The notes: generated by a model from the letters alone, not told the origin. A DNA stretch of 28,945 nucleotides from Equadaptatus sp045601305 (GCA_045601305.1 JAZRZG010000114.1:1-28945); one strand, 5' to 3'. Shown: positions 1-7,672, counted from the stretch's first letter. A program made the numbers and translations.

Positions 1-233
1 AGCCGGCTGCTTTGTCAAGTAATGACATGACTCACTTCGGTAACGGTATGGCTGCGTGCGCCAACCGGGTTTCACGTCAAAAACGCCGTCCAATACGGCA
101 AAATCGCTCACCCGCGGGGGCGTACGCCCCGCAAATATTTACAGCCCGCGACAGAAAATTCTGCCGCAGGCTGTACCAAAACATAAGCTGTAAACTTTAT
201 TGCTTTACGCTTTATGTTCGTTTAGCAATTCCA
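1..233. other. Left-edge non-coding or gene-end stretch with two strong hairpins
   Basis: No recognisable gene. Two inverted repeats are visible: a perfect 14-base palindrome GGGGCGTACGCCCC at 117-130, and a longer imperfect one at 140-175 whose outer arms are TACAGCC and GGCTGTA and whose inner arms are CAGAA and TTCTG. On the minus strand a frame stays open from a GTG at 111 to the window edge (37 codons), but its composition and lack of a visible ribosome binding site do not make it convincing. The stretch is more GC-rich than the genes just to its right, so it may be the edge of the neighbouring chromosome or a repeat unit. Confidence 0.35.
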
Positions 234-761
234 TCACTTATACAACGCTTTTTCAACCTGTTTCCACCAGATTTTATACCTTGCCTTATCCTCTTCATAG
301 CACGAGAATACTCCTGTGTATCTGTCAATTATCTGCCTTGAGACAAGAAACAATTTGTTCTTTTCAGGCACGTAAAGATAGTTGTAAGTGCCGGTTATTG
401 GCAGTTTCTTTACCGAAACCCATATTATAAAACAATTCGGCGTTACCTGTTTTGATGCCGAAAGTTCAACTTTGACCTTCGACCTCTCTATCCCCAAAGT
501 TGCCGCGAAATTTTTAACTGCACGCCAAGAAATCGATTCTAAAAGATACGCATTTTCTTCCGTTGTTTTTTCTGTATCTTCCTGTGTATTCTTCGCCTTC
601 TTCTCCGTAGCTCTTCTTTCAGCCACGGGAAGATTTTTGTTTGATCCCTTTTCAGACCAGATATGAAAAATATCCTCTTGAAAAATTAGCCCCCATGCAA
701 TCACTACTCCAACATATATGCAAATGCCAATAAGTATTCTTTTCTTTGTTTTCGGCTGCAT
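234..761 (-). CDS. Hypothetical single-pass membrane protein, 175 aa
   Basis: Not recognised as any named family. The first eight residues are basic (MQPKTKKR), followed by one hydrophobic segment at about residues 9-27, so it is probably an N-in, C-out anchored protein. Residues about 38-70 are a charged Lys/Glu/Thr linker, and the rest is a globular domain rich in aromatic residues (YNYLYVPEKNKLF near residue 130). The ATG has a clear ribosome binding site (GGAGG, 7 bases upstream). It lies downstream of the small ORF at 765-842 and of the leader element at 872-943, in the same direction, so it may be expressed from that leader. It is AT-rich like mcrBC. Confidence 0.6.
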   Translation of the reverse strand: MQPKTKKRILIGICIYVGVVIAWGLIFQEDIFHIWSEKGSNKNLPVAERRATEKKAKNTQEDTEKTTEENAYLLESISWRAVKNFAATLGIERSKVKVELSASKQVTPNCFIIWVSVKKLPITGTYNYLYVPEKNKLFLVSRQIIDRYTGVFSCYEEDKARYKIWWKQVEKALYK

Positions 762-764
762 ATC

Positions 765-865
765 TTAAACCTCCAATTTATTCTTAATCTGCTTTTTAAC
801 ACCGTTGTTTTTTGACTGACTATCTGCTTCTATCTTTGTCAACGCAGCCTCATCTTCCCTGCCAT
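765..865 (-). other. Short open frames behind the first leader element (possible frameshifted or decayed small gene)
   Basis: The ribosome binding site in the leader hairpin is followed at the usual distance by ATG at 865, but this frame stops after eight codons (MAGKMRLR, TGA at 839-841). That stop overlaps a TTG at 842 that opens a 25-residue basic frame (MTKIEADSQS... to KNKLEV) ending at 765, just before the membrane protein gene. The layout fits either a tiny leader peptide translationally coupled to a second tiny protein, or one small gene broken by a single-base shift. At the second copy of the leader the equivalent ATG starts the vWA gene, so this could also be the remains of a deleted paralogue. 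I see no convincing similarity to the vWA protein. Confidence 0.3.
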
Positions 866-871
866 AATAAA

Positions 872-943
872 AACCTCCTATTCCTTTGTCTGTAAGACAA
901 GAATAGGAGGTTATCAATGTTTTGTGGTCGAAATTATTTCGAC
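872..943 (-). promoter_or_regulatory. Leader element copy 1: palindrome plus RBS-containing hairpin
   Basis: Read on the minus strand: a 17-base palindrome GTCGAAATAATTTCGAC (927-943), 14 bases of spacer, then a hairpin with 12-base arms AACCTCCTATTC (901-912) and GAATAGGAGGTT (872-883). The loop can pair further (TTGTCT with AGACAA). The 3' arm holds AGGAGG, so the ribosome binding site for the ATG at 865 would be buried when the hairpin forms; the 5' arm CCTCCT resembles the anti-Shine-Dalgarno sequence. The hairpin is followed by TTTTT, so it could also act as a weak intrinsic terminator after mcrC, whose stop is 44 bases upstream. The same arrangement occurs at 5797-5867. Confidence 0.7.
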
Positions 944-986
944 AAATCAAGCAGAAAATTATCTCGTACAAAAGACTGAGAGCACC

Positions 987-2051
987 TCAGGCGATACATA
1001 ATATATCATTAACAATATTATCAAGTTCTTTAGTAAGTTCTTTCCACTCAACAGCCAAATCAAGAATACGTACAATAATTTTCTGACCGTTATTGAATTT
1101 TAAAGTTTCATTAGGCAATTTTTCTTCCCCTGTTTTTGCATAAAGCAACATACCATTCACAGTATAGTTGGCACGCTTTGCTCTTTCATTTGTAATATAC
1201 GCATATATCTGATACAAATTGTCAGAATACATTTTTGATTTATCAAACTGATTTGAAAGCAATACATGTTTGTAATATTTAGCATCTATAATAAGCACCG
1301 ACTTACCTGTTTTGCTCTCAAGAAAAACATCAGACTGCATAACCGGTAAATTTTCAACTTCATGCTTGTTACTTATATCCCATTGAATCTGCGCAGAACG
1401 TACTTTAAGCTTGTCAGCATATTCTTGTTTATAATACTCAAGTATAAATTTTTCATAAAGTATGTTCATATGTTCGTCCATAAAATTTGGCATTTTATAT
1501 TGACCGACACTGTCAGAGTATATGGCATTATGCAGAATAAAATAACAAATATTCATCAGTATTTCGTATGTCTGATTATTTTTCTGAAAGCATAACGCAC
1601 GCCAGTTTATAGTTTTGGGATGTATGATATCAACATCATTAAAATACATCAGAAGCATCTTAAGTTTTTTATAGGATTCCAATTTGATTTTTGAAGTAAA
1701 CAGCACCAATAATGATGTCTTTAATATTCGGTTATAAAAATTGTTCTTTGAGAGTTCGTCAAACTCACAATTAATCAGTTGTCGTTGATGAATAAGATTG
1801 TTCATCGTGCCACAGATATTAACTTTTCCTTTAAGCAGAGGTATGTCATCTGTTTGAGAAATATATTCGCGATACAATCCTTGTTTTAACTGGCGACTAA
1901 TAGCCTTAAATAGAATTTCAGCAAACAAATCTTCAATATTTTCAAAGTTTTCCTTGTCAATATAAGCATACTCGCCCTGCTTTAATATCTGAAAAGCATA
2001 GGCAAGCATATGAAAGATATTCCTGATTAAAATTCCCTTATCGTTTATCAC
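987..2051 (-). CDS. mcrC: McrC-like nuclease subunit of a type IV McrBC restriction system
   Basis: 354 residues, about the length of E. coli McrC (348). The N-terminus (GILIRNIFHMLAYAF) matches the start of the McrC family, and the C-terminal half carries a PD-(D/E)XK nuclease core: Asp241 in MQSDVF, then a strand ending in IIDAKYYK with Asp256 and Lys258. In the known system McrC docks on the McrB hexamer, stimulates its GTPase and cuts DNA with methylated or hydroxymethylated cytosines. The GTG start at 2051 lies inside the end of mcrB (14-base overlap), which indicates coupled translation. No good ribosome binding site precedes the GTG. The gene is clearly AT-rich compared with the housekeeping genes to the right, consistent with acquisition by transfer. 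Confidence 0.9.
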   Translation of the reverse strand: MINDKGILIRNIFHMLAYAFQILKQGEYAYIDKENFENIEDLFAEILFKAISRQLKQGLYREYISQTDDIPLLKGKVNICGTMNNLIHQRQLINCEFDELSKNNFYNRILKTSLLVLFTSKIKLESYKKLKMLLMYFNDVDIIHPKTINWRALCFQKNNQTYEILMNICYFILHNAIYSDSVGQYKMPNFMDEHMNILYEKFILEYYKQEYADKLKVRSAQIQWDISNKHEVENLPVMQSDVFLESKTGKSVLIIDAKYYKHVLLSNQFDKSKMYSDNLYQIYAYITNERAKRANYTVNGMLLYAKTGEEKLPNETLKFNNGQKIIVRILDLAVEWKELTKELDNIVNDILCIA

Positions 2052-4104
2052 TATTTACAACTTCATTTAGTTTTTTAATCTCAGTTTCTGCTATCTTCTT
2101 GTTTTCAAACCAATATTCTCTGAGAGTATCGGCAATATCATATTCTATTATTTCACGAAGATAACTTTCCAAAGTGTCATCGTTCTTTAATTCGCAAAAA
2201 TAACTGTGCCCAATACAGAAACCTTCACCAAGCGCAGCATCGTCTGCAATATTCTTATTCAGTTTTTTAATAGCTTCAATAAGTTGGTCAAATTTACTGT
2301 TGTTTAACTGTTTTTGGTAATTTTTAAACGTGATATTGTCAAACGCAGGCTTCATAGTGTAAAACGCAAAACGACGACGTAAGGCATAGTCAATTAACGC
2401 GAGACTTCTATCAGCAGTATTCATCATACCGATAATATATACATTTTCGGGAACATAAAATTCGGTATCACCGTATGCAAGCTTAATAGTATGCTCCTCG
2501 CCGCGTTTATCATTTTCAATGAGCATAAGCAGTTCGCCGAATATTTTACTGAGATTGCCTCTGTTGATTTCATCAATGATGAAGAAAAAAGCTTCATCCG
2601 GATACTGTGCGGCATTGTCACAAAAGGCTTTAAAACAACCATCTTTAAGTTCAAACAAAACCTGCCCTTCTGTAGCAATAGGTTTATAACCGATAACAAA
2701 ATCTTCATACGAATAATTTTGGTGAAATTGAACTACCTGAACATGGGTATCATCTTTCAGTCCCATTATACAGTATGCCAATCTCTTAGCTACAAAAGTT
2801 TTTCCTACACCTGGTGCTCCCTGCAACACAATATTTTTCTTGCGCTTAACAAGATTTTTTAGTGTACTAAGTTCTTCTTCATTGATATATACACTTTCCA
2901 AGAAAGTCTCGTCACTATATTTATTAGGTAATGTGACAGGAGATGGATTATAATCTTGAATAAGTTCAAAAATTCTCTTCGCCTGTCTCTCTTTCACACT
3001 AAACAAACTCCCCTGCTTACCTAATCCTTGGATATCTTTCAGTATTTCATCGTTTTTTAAGTTGGAATATGTTATTGGGCTAACTAAATTCTCTTTTTTG
3101 ACAAATTCTATGTCAATATCATTTGCCGATCGAGACACTTCTAATATAGACACTATAGCTTTCGTAGGAGACGCCTCATATCCAAAAACAATATCACCAA
3201 CTTTTGCATTTCTAAAATTTTCTGCTATTTTACGGAGATTATTATTCTCATTATGTAAAGTATATTTGCGTCTTCCACCAATCTCCAAACCTTTCAAATC
3301 CCACATTTTAGGATTAGCAATAAGCCACCAATATTTTTTTTCCGGGACTACTGGCTTGGGTTTAGGATTAGGTGTTAGTTCAGGTATCTTACCTTCGGAA
3401 GCATTGTACGAAAATTCAGCGATATTTTTTGACATAGTAATTCCGCTGTTTATCAGCTCTTTGACCGCATTAAGTGCTGCCAAATATTCATCTGCTTTTA
3501 TTTTTTGTTTGTCCGTTAAGTTAAAACTATTTGGTAACTGACCAAGTTTTTGATATTTGCGGATAACATCTTGGTTAGGCTTATCAAGGCTTATAAAATA
3601 TAATGGGCGAATCCAAAACAACCCCATTGTAATATTCCATTTAATTCCTTTCTGTAACATTACTTTGTCAAACCAAATCTTGAATTTCTCTTTACTTTTC
3701 ATACTATCATTATCTGATAATTTTAAAGTCACTTCAAACAAATGCCAAAGATTATCTATATCATTCGTACCACGATTCGCGACAAAAAAGGATGTTTTTA
3801 TTGTCAAAACTGGTATACCATTAACATCTTTAGGTGTTTTCGTTGTAATATTAAACTCTTTAGCTATTCCTTCTATAATTCTAATTCTGTTTTCTTCTTT
3901 AAGTTTTCTGTTAAACATTCCATATACTGTAAACGGATCAATATCTGTAGCTTTACCATTTTTTTCAAGTGTTGGAAATTGCAACTTAACATTATCAAAA
4001 ACGGTGTGCAATTTTTTCAACAACAGTTCTCTGTTGTCCTTATAGCCAAGCAGAACATCCGCAAATTTCGTATAAAACTCAACCCAAGTAAATTTATCTT
4101 CCAT
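2038..4104 (-). CDS. mcrB: McrB-like AAA+ GTPase with EVE-like domain (type IV restriction)
   Basis: 688 residues. The C-terminal half is a McrB AAA+ motor: Walker A GAPGVGKT (429-436), FFIIDEINRGN (507-517) as Walker B, the family signature MNTADRS (561-567) that takes the place of a GTPase specificity motif, an arginine cluster (576-578) and a late GHSYF motif (632-636). Residues about 257-385 (KYWWLIANP, then VGDIVFGYE) look like an EVE/PUA-type domain, which in this family reads modified cytosine. Residues 1-250 are an N-terminal domain I cannot name, ending in a proline-rich linker (PNPKPKPVVPEKK). The ATG at 4104 has AGGAGAG six bases upstream. The gene is first in the mcrBC operon and AT-rich. 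By family knowledge it recognises modified DNA and, with McrC, restricts it. Confidence 0.92.
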   Translation of the reverse strand: MEDKFTWVEFYTKFADVLLGYKDNRELLLKKLHTVFDNVKLQFPTLEKNGKATDIDPFTVYGMFNRKLKEENRIRIIEGIAKEFNITTKTPKDVNGIPVLTIKTSFFVANRGTNDIDNLWHLFEVTLKLSDNDSMKSKEKFKIWFDKVMLQKGIKWNITMGLFWIRPLYFISLDKPNQDVIRKYQKLGQLPNSFNLTDKQKIKADEYLAALNAVKELINSGITMSKNIAEFSYNASEGKIPELTPNPKPKPVVPEKKYWWLIANPKMWDLKGLEIGGRRKYTLHNENNNLRKIAENFRNAKVGDIVFGYEASPTKAIVSILEVSRSANDIDIEFVKKENLVSPITYSNLKNDEILKDIQGLGKQGSLFSVKERQAKRIFELIQDYNPSPVTLPNKYSDETFLESVYINEEELSTLKNLVKRKKNIVLQGAPGVGKTFVAKRLAYCIMGLKDDTHVQVVQFHQNYSYEDFVIGYKPIATEGQVLFELKDGCFKAFCDNAAQYPDEAFFFIIDEINRGNLSKIFGELLMLIENDKRGEEHTIKLAYGDTEFYVPENVYIIGMMNTADRSLALIDYALRRRFAFYTMKPAFDNITFKNYQKQLNNSKFDQLIEAIKKLNKNIADDAALGEGFCIGHSYFCELKNDDTLESYLREIIEYDIADTLREYWFENKKIAETEIKKLNEVVNSDKR

Positions 4105-4157
4105 TTCAATCTCTCCTACAAGTAATTTGAGACATATAGCTTCTTGAACACAAGTAT

Positions 4158-4163
4158 ATTATA
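4158..4163 (-). promoter_or_regulatory. Candidate -10 box for mcrBC
   Basis: TATAAT on the minus strand within GATATAATATAC, 54 bases before the mcrB start and just after the terminator at 4179-4208. No convincing -35 box lies at 16-18 bases, so the promoter call rests on the -10 and its position only. Confidence 0.45.
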
Positions 4164-4178
4164 TCATCACAACAGATT

Positions 4179-4208
4179 AAACGGCAGAAAAAATCTCTGC
4201 CGTTTTTT
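4179..4208. terminator. Bidirectional intrinsic terminator between the secreted-protein gene and mcrB
   Basis: Ten-base arms AAACGGCAGA (4179-4188) and TCTGCCGTTT (4196-4205), loop of 7, and a T run (4203-4208) on the plus strand. On the minus strand, where the genes run, the stem is the same but its tail is only TTTAATC, with a run of A before the stem. It most likely ends the transcript of the gene at 4232-4939 and separates it from mcrBC. Confidence 0.7.
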
Positions 4209-4231
4209 CTTGTTCTTGTCTTCCAAACTTC

Positions 4232-4939
4232 TTATTTTCTAAACTGATTGATAATTCTGATTGTGTTCGTGATTGCTTGGTCAATGGTTGCTCTTGTCTG
4301 TTCCTGACGATGTTCTTCACGCCACTGCTCTGCTATTTCCTCTTCAACAGGATGTTCATTTGGAATTGGCTGACATTGGTGACTATCGACAATCATTTGT
4401 TCAACTTGATTTATTTTGTCGCGAGGCACCCCATTCAGTTCATCTTCCGTTAGTGGATGTTCTTCAAAGTATTTGCTTGCTTCATTCATTCTTTTTTCAG
4501 CGTCCTGATTACTTTCAGCCCAAGCCTTTAAGGCACTGTCATCTTTAGTTGCTTCTTCATACGCTTTGCCCATTTGGGTATATTTATCCCACTCTTTTTT
4601 ATCTGTTATTGGGCGTTGCACTGATTTTGTCGCCCATCTGTTTCCGTCACGTTCAAGTCTCTTTTCGTATATGTAACCATAAACTTTTTTAGGCTTTTCC
4701 GTTTTTTGAACTTGTTTCTGTGGCTGTGATTTTGTCTGTTGCTGATTAAGTGCAATTTCCTCCGGCTTTCCCTGCATTGCGATTTGTCCGCTTGCTATTG
4801 CGCTTGGGTTTCCGCTTCTGTAGTAGTCCGCTTCGTAGCGCGGAAAAAGTTTCGAATTGTCACCGGCAAATGCCGCCGTGCAGCAGAGCAAAGCCGCGCA
4901 AAACATAGCAGATGCCGACCGCATAATTTTTCTTCTCAT
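4232..4939 (-). CDS. Hypothetical exported (periplasmic) protein, 235 aa
   Basis: Family not recognised. Starting at ATG 4939 gives a typical signal peptide: basic MRRKIMR, hydrophobic core AMFCAALLCC, and an AFA cleavage site near residue 25. A TTG eight codons upstream is possible, but the ATG has AGGGG 8 bases upstream and a cleaner signal peptide. The mature part starts with an Arg/Tyr/Ser-rich section, a Gln/Lys-rich stretch (about 65-90), then mostly helical, strongly charged sequence (many Glu, Gln and Lys) to the C-terminus, with one cysteine. It follows the vWA gene by about 100 bases on the same strand and is closed by the terminator at 4179-4208. A link to the vWA/macro cluster is possible but rests only on position. 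Confidence 0.6.
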   Translation of the reverse strand: MRRKIMRSASAMFCAALLCCTAAFAGDNSKLFPRYEADYYRSGNPSAIASGQIAMQGKPEEIALNQQQTKSQPQKQVQKTEKPKKVYGYIYEKRLERDGNRWATKSVQRPITDKKEWDKYTQMGKAYEEATKDDSALKAWAESNQDAEKRMNEASKYFEEHPLTEDELNGVPRDKINQVEQMIVDSHQCQPIPNEHPVEEEIAEQWREEHRQEQTRATIDQAITNTIRIINQFRK

Positions 4940-5037
4940 TTCAAGTACCCCTTTTCGTTTCAATCTTTCTGCCCTTTAAGCATAACTCCTGTTTGTGGAG
5001 ATTTTGTGATGATTTGGATTTTTTTGTGTTTCAGGCA

Positions 5038-5790
5038 TTATTTCTGTTTTTTGCCGCGTTTTCGGTAATCTTTGTCAATTTCGTCTTTCCAATCGTCCCT
5101 TATTGTCTTACCTAACCTCAGGTCGCTTACACATCCGGTGATTGCGGCATAATTTCCGCGTATACCCCGACGGTCGTTGATAAAGTTTGCGGCGCGTTCT
5201 TTGCGTATGCCGATGTTTTCCGCTGTTTCTACCGCGTCTATGTTTGCGCCGAGGAAAAGAAATTCCCAGCCTTTTTCTGTCTGCTGCTCGATTAACCTTT
5301 TGACTTCTTCTTTTCTGTACTCACGGCTTGCGTTTTCCATTCCGTCTGTCGTAATTACAAATAATGTTTTTGTCGGCCGCTCGCTTTTCAGATAGCGGTG
5401 TATCGTCTTAATGTGGTTCACGGTACGTCCTACAGCATCAAGCAAGGCGGTACAGCCTCCGGTAAAGTACTCTTTAGCGGTCATTTCTTTAACTTCTTCA
5501 ATCGGAATTCTGTCGTGAAGCACATTAATTTCATCATCGAACAGTATTGTACTCACAAAACAGTTGCCGCCATCTTCTTTTTTCTGTTTTGCAAGAACAG
5601 AGTTGAAGCCTCCTATAGTGTCTTCTTCAAGTCCGCACATTGAACCGCTTTTGTCAAGAATGAAGACAAGCTCTGTGGAAGGTCTGAAAATTGTTCTTAT
5701 TCCGTTGCCGTCCAGTGTAACATATTTTTCTTTGCTGCGCTTTTTCGTTTTTGCCGCTGCTGTGTCTTTGCTCTCTGTTTTCCTCATCAT
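5038..5790 (-). CDS. vWA-domain protein with intact MIDAS metal site
   Basis: 250 residues. After a basic, disordered first 25 residues comes a complete von Willebrand factor A domain: MIDAS motif DKSGS (46-50) at the end of strand 1, the conserved Thr in GGCTALLDAVG (Thr114), and Asp149 in TTDGMEN. These ligands bind Mg2+ or Mn2+ and a partner acidic residue in known vWA domains. There is no signal peptide or membrane segment, so it is cytoplasmic. The tail is very basic (KDYRKRGKKQK). It follows the macro-domain gene by 97 bases, separated by the leader element at 5797-5867 which supplies its ribosome binding site (AGGAGG, 8 bases before the ATG). Cytoplasmic vWA proteins near macro-domain and nuclease genes are seen in stress or conflict gene clusters; a role as a regulated protein-interaction scaffold is an inference. 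Confidence 0.8.
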   Translation of the reverse strand: MMRKTESKDTAAAKTKKRSKEKYVTLDGNGIRTIFRPSTELVFILDKSGSMCGLEEDTIGGFNSVLAKQKKEDGGNCFVSTILFDDEINVLHDRIPIEEVKEMTAKEYFTGGCTALLDAVGRTVNHIKTIHRYLKSERPTKTLFVITTDGMENASREYRKEEVKRLIEQQTEKGWEFLFLGANIDAVETAENIGIRKERAANFINDRRGIRGNYAAITGCVSDLRLGKTIRDDWKDEIDKDYRKRGKKQK

Positions 5791-5796
5791 AAGAAA

Positions 5797-5867
5797 AACC
5801 TCCTTTTCCCTGTGTGTGACATAAGAATAGGAGGTTAGAATTTGTTTGCGGTCGAAAGCGTTTCGAC
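5797..5867 (-). promoter_or_regulatory. Leader element copy 2: palindrome plus RBS-containing hairpin before the vWA gene
   Basis: Minus-strand order is the same as at 872-943: palindrome GTCGAAACGCTTTCGAC (5851-5867), 14-base spacer, 5' arm AACCTCCTATTC (5825-5836), variable loop, 3' arm with AAGGAGGTT (from 5797), then TTTTTCTTATG, the vWA start. The 5' arm is identical to copy 1 (12 of 12), the 3' arm differs by one base, the palindrome stems are identical while its 3-base centre differs (CGC against TAA). The hairpin has one A-A mismatch here. It would hide the vWA ribosome binding site or act as a weak terminator after the macro gene. Confidence 0.75.
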
Positions 5868-5886
5868 AATTTATATTTTTTGTATT

Positions 5887-6954
5887 TTATCTGATTTTTG
5901 TTCCGAGTTGCGCCACGTCGTTGTCAAAAAGTATAAAATTAATTTCGTCTATGTCGTATATCTTCTTTTTTAGGCAGTAAACGATTATCACGTCAAATAT
6001 CAGCGAGCTTGAGAGTGTGTAACCGGCTTTTTGGAGCAGGTCAAGCGTTTCGTTAATATTCAGTTTAAGCCCCACAGCAAGCGACACAGCGCCGATTTTT
6101 GACACGCGTCCGGACTGTTTTATTTTGGAAAAGGTTTTTCTGTCCAAGTTTGCCGCGGTGTAACATTCCTTCGGCGTAACTCCTTTTTCTTTCATCAGTC
6201 TGTCAAGACAGTCTATAAAACTTTCGTCAAGCGGCAGCATTTCTTTTTGATAGTCATACTCAAATCTTACAAAATCCGGGGTCTGAATTTTTCCAAGACT
6301 GACAATGCCATCGTCCAAGCTGTCACATTCGTTTGCTTCCGCGATATCTTCCAGCCGGCTGTTTTCACGTCTTGCGCCATAGTCTGCCTGTCTGTACGCG
6401 TTAACGTTTCGCATCGGACTGTGCGTCTCAACGTAGTTGTCGTCTATAAACTGCTGAATTTTGCCGAACATTTTGCCGCTCAACCAAAAACCACGTCTGT
6501 CGAACACGCACAGATACACGTCCATTTCAGTTGTACGCAGGAATTTTCTTATCTGCGCTGTCAGTGTTGTAAGAACAAGCTGTGCGGGACAGCCGAACGT
6601 ACCTGCTGATATTAACGGAAAGGCTATAGACTTACAGCCCAGTTTTTCCGCAAGTGCAAGAGAATTGCGGCAACAGGCGGCAAGCAGTTCCGCTTCGCCC
6701 TCTTTTCCGCCGCGGTATTTTGGTCCTACGGTATGAATAATAAATTTTGCGGGCAGATTAAAACCGTGAGTGGCTTTTGCCTCGCCTGTATTGCAGCCGC
6801 CAAGCGCGCGGCATTCTTCGCGCAGCTCGTTTCCCGCCGCAGTATGTATCGCAAAATCCACGCCGCCTGCTCCGCTCAGCTTTTCATCGGTAGGGTTTAC
6901 CACCGCGTCTGTTTCGATTTTTGTTATGTCCTGTCTGATAATCTGAAAAGGCAT
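5887..6954 (-). CDS. Macro-domain (ADP-ribose binding) protein with an extra C-terminal helical domain
   Basis: 355 residues in two parts. Residues 1 to about 165 are a macro domain of the MacroD-like type: DAVVNPTDEKLSGAGGVDF (16-34) carries the ADP-ribose loop with the catalytic-type Asn20 and Asp33, GGCNTGEAKAT follows, and PLISAGTFGCP (113-123) is the phosphate-binding loop. Such domains bind or remove ADP-ribose from proteins or nucleic acids. After a linker, residues about 243-350 form a separate helical domain with a helix-turn-helix-like core (CYTAANLDRKTFSKIK). This domain is clearly related to the whole C-terminal two thirds of the protein at 9880-10374. The ATG has GAGGTGAC upstream and lies 14 bases after the exonuclease stop, so the two genes form an operon. 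Confidence 0.85.
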   Translation of the reverse strand: MPFQIIRQDITKIETDAVVNPTDEKLSGAGGVDFAIHTAAGNELREECRALGGCNTGEAKATHGFNLPAKFIIHTVGPKYRGGKEGEAELLAACCRNSLALAEKLGCKSIAFPLISAGTFGCPAQLVLTTLTAQIRKFLRTTEMDVYLCVFDRRGFWLSGKMFGKIQQFIDDNYVETHSPMRNVNAYRQADYGARRENSRLEDIAEANECDSLDDGIVSLGKIQTPDFVRFEYDYQKEMLPLDESFIDCLDRLMKEKGVTPKECYTAANLDRKTFSKIKQSGRVSKIGAVSLAVGLKLNINETLDLLQKAGYTLSSSLIFDVIIVYCLKKKIYDIDEINFILFDNDVAQLGTKIR

Positions 6955-6968
6955 TTTGTCACCTCATT

Positions 6969-7625
6969 TTACCGCGTGTCTGACACTGAATGTGACGAGA
7001 GTTCTTCTAAGGTTATTCCGCGCTGTTTCATTATACATTTTAGTATTTCGTACAATTTGTACGCGTCTGTCGCGTCAGGCAGAGCGCGGTGCATTTCTTT
7101 TTCGCGTATGCCGAAATAACGGTCAAGCGTGCAGAGTCTGTGATCTCGTACTTCCTGCGGCTTCGGCAGCAGCGCGTGGGCAAGTTCGCACGTGTTTATG
7201 TAGCTGTTTTCATATATCACGCCTAATTCTCTCGGAAAAGCGGCAGTAAAAAGTCTCGTGTCAAAGGGAGCAAAGGGGCTTGAATGTTCAAGCACCGGCA
7301 AATCTCCGATAAACGCGCGCAGCGATACAAGGGTGTCTTTCAGATCTGGAGCGTCTTCGAGCATGGCATTTGTTATGTGATGCACGGAAAATGCCGTGGG
7401 ATAACCTCTGTCATCGCGAAGTCTTTCGTCAATCGGAAAGGTCGGTTTAACAAGCGTGCCAAAACAATCTATGATTTTACCGACGGCAACGTGAACCGCG
7501 CCGATGTCGATAATTTCGGCACAGCATCCCAAGCCTGTGGTTTCCGTGTCATAAGCAATGTATTCTGACACAAGTATTCGCTTTGTAATGTTTCTTTTCG
7601 GGTTCACCCAGCCTGATGAAAACAT
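6969..7625 (-). CDS. DEDDh 3'-5' exonuclease (DnaQ / RNase T superfamily)
   Basis: 218 residues. All catalytic positions of a DEDDh exonuclease are visible: YDTETTG (25-31; Asp26 and Glu28), Asp122 in PFAPFDTRLF, and His179 with Asp184 in HRALPDATDA. Enzymes of this fold remove nucleotides from DNA or RNA 3' ends with two metal ions. The 22-residue N-terminal extension before motif I (FSSGWVNPKRNITKRI) is unusual. The start is supported by GGAGG seven bases before the ATG. It is not the proofreading subunit by context: it sits immediately upstream of the macro-domain gene (14 bases), so a role in nucleic acid processing within this cluster is more likely. The actual substrate cannot be told from sequence. 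Confidence 0.85.
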   Translation of the reverse strand: MFSSGWVNPKRNITKRILVSEYIAYDTETTGLGCCAEIIDIGAVHVAVGKIIDCFGTLVKPTFPIDERLRDDRGYPTAFSVHHITNAMLEDAPDLKDTLVSLRAFIGDLPVLEHSSPFAPFDTRLFTAAFPRELGVIYENSYINTCELAHALLPKPQEVRDHRLCTLDRYFGIREKEMHRALPDATDAYKLYEILKCIMKQRGITLEELSSHSVSDTR

Positions 7626-7672
7626 GACAGTACCTCCGAGTTAATAAAGATAGCTACTCTTATGAATATCGT

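Noticed and set aside
865..971. Upstream part of a 68-codon frame across the first leader element
   Set aside because: It begins with a TTG lacking a ribosome binding site and reads through the palindrome and hairpin, which are better explained as regulatory.
872..5867. The two leader copies as ends of a mobile element
   Set aside because: They are direct copies about 5 kb apart, with no transposase, recombinase or target-site duplication seen; each sits just before a start codon, which fits regulation better.
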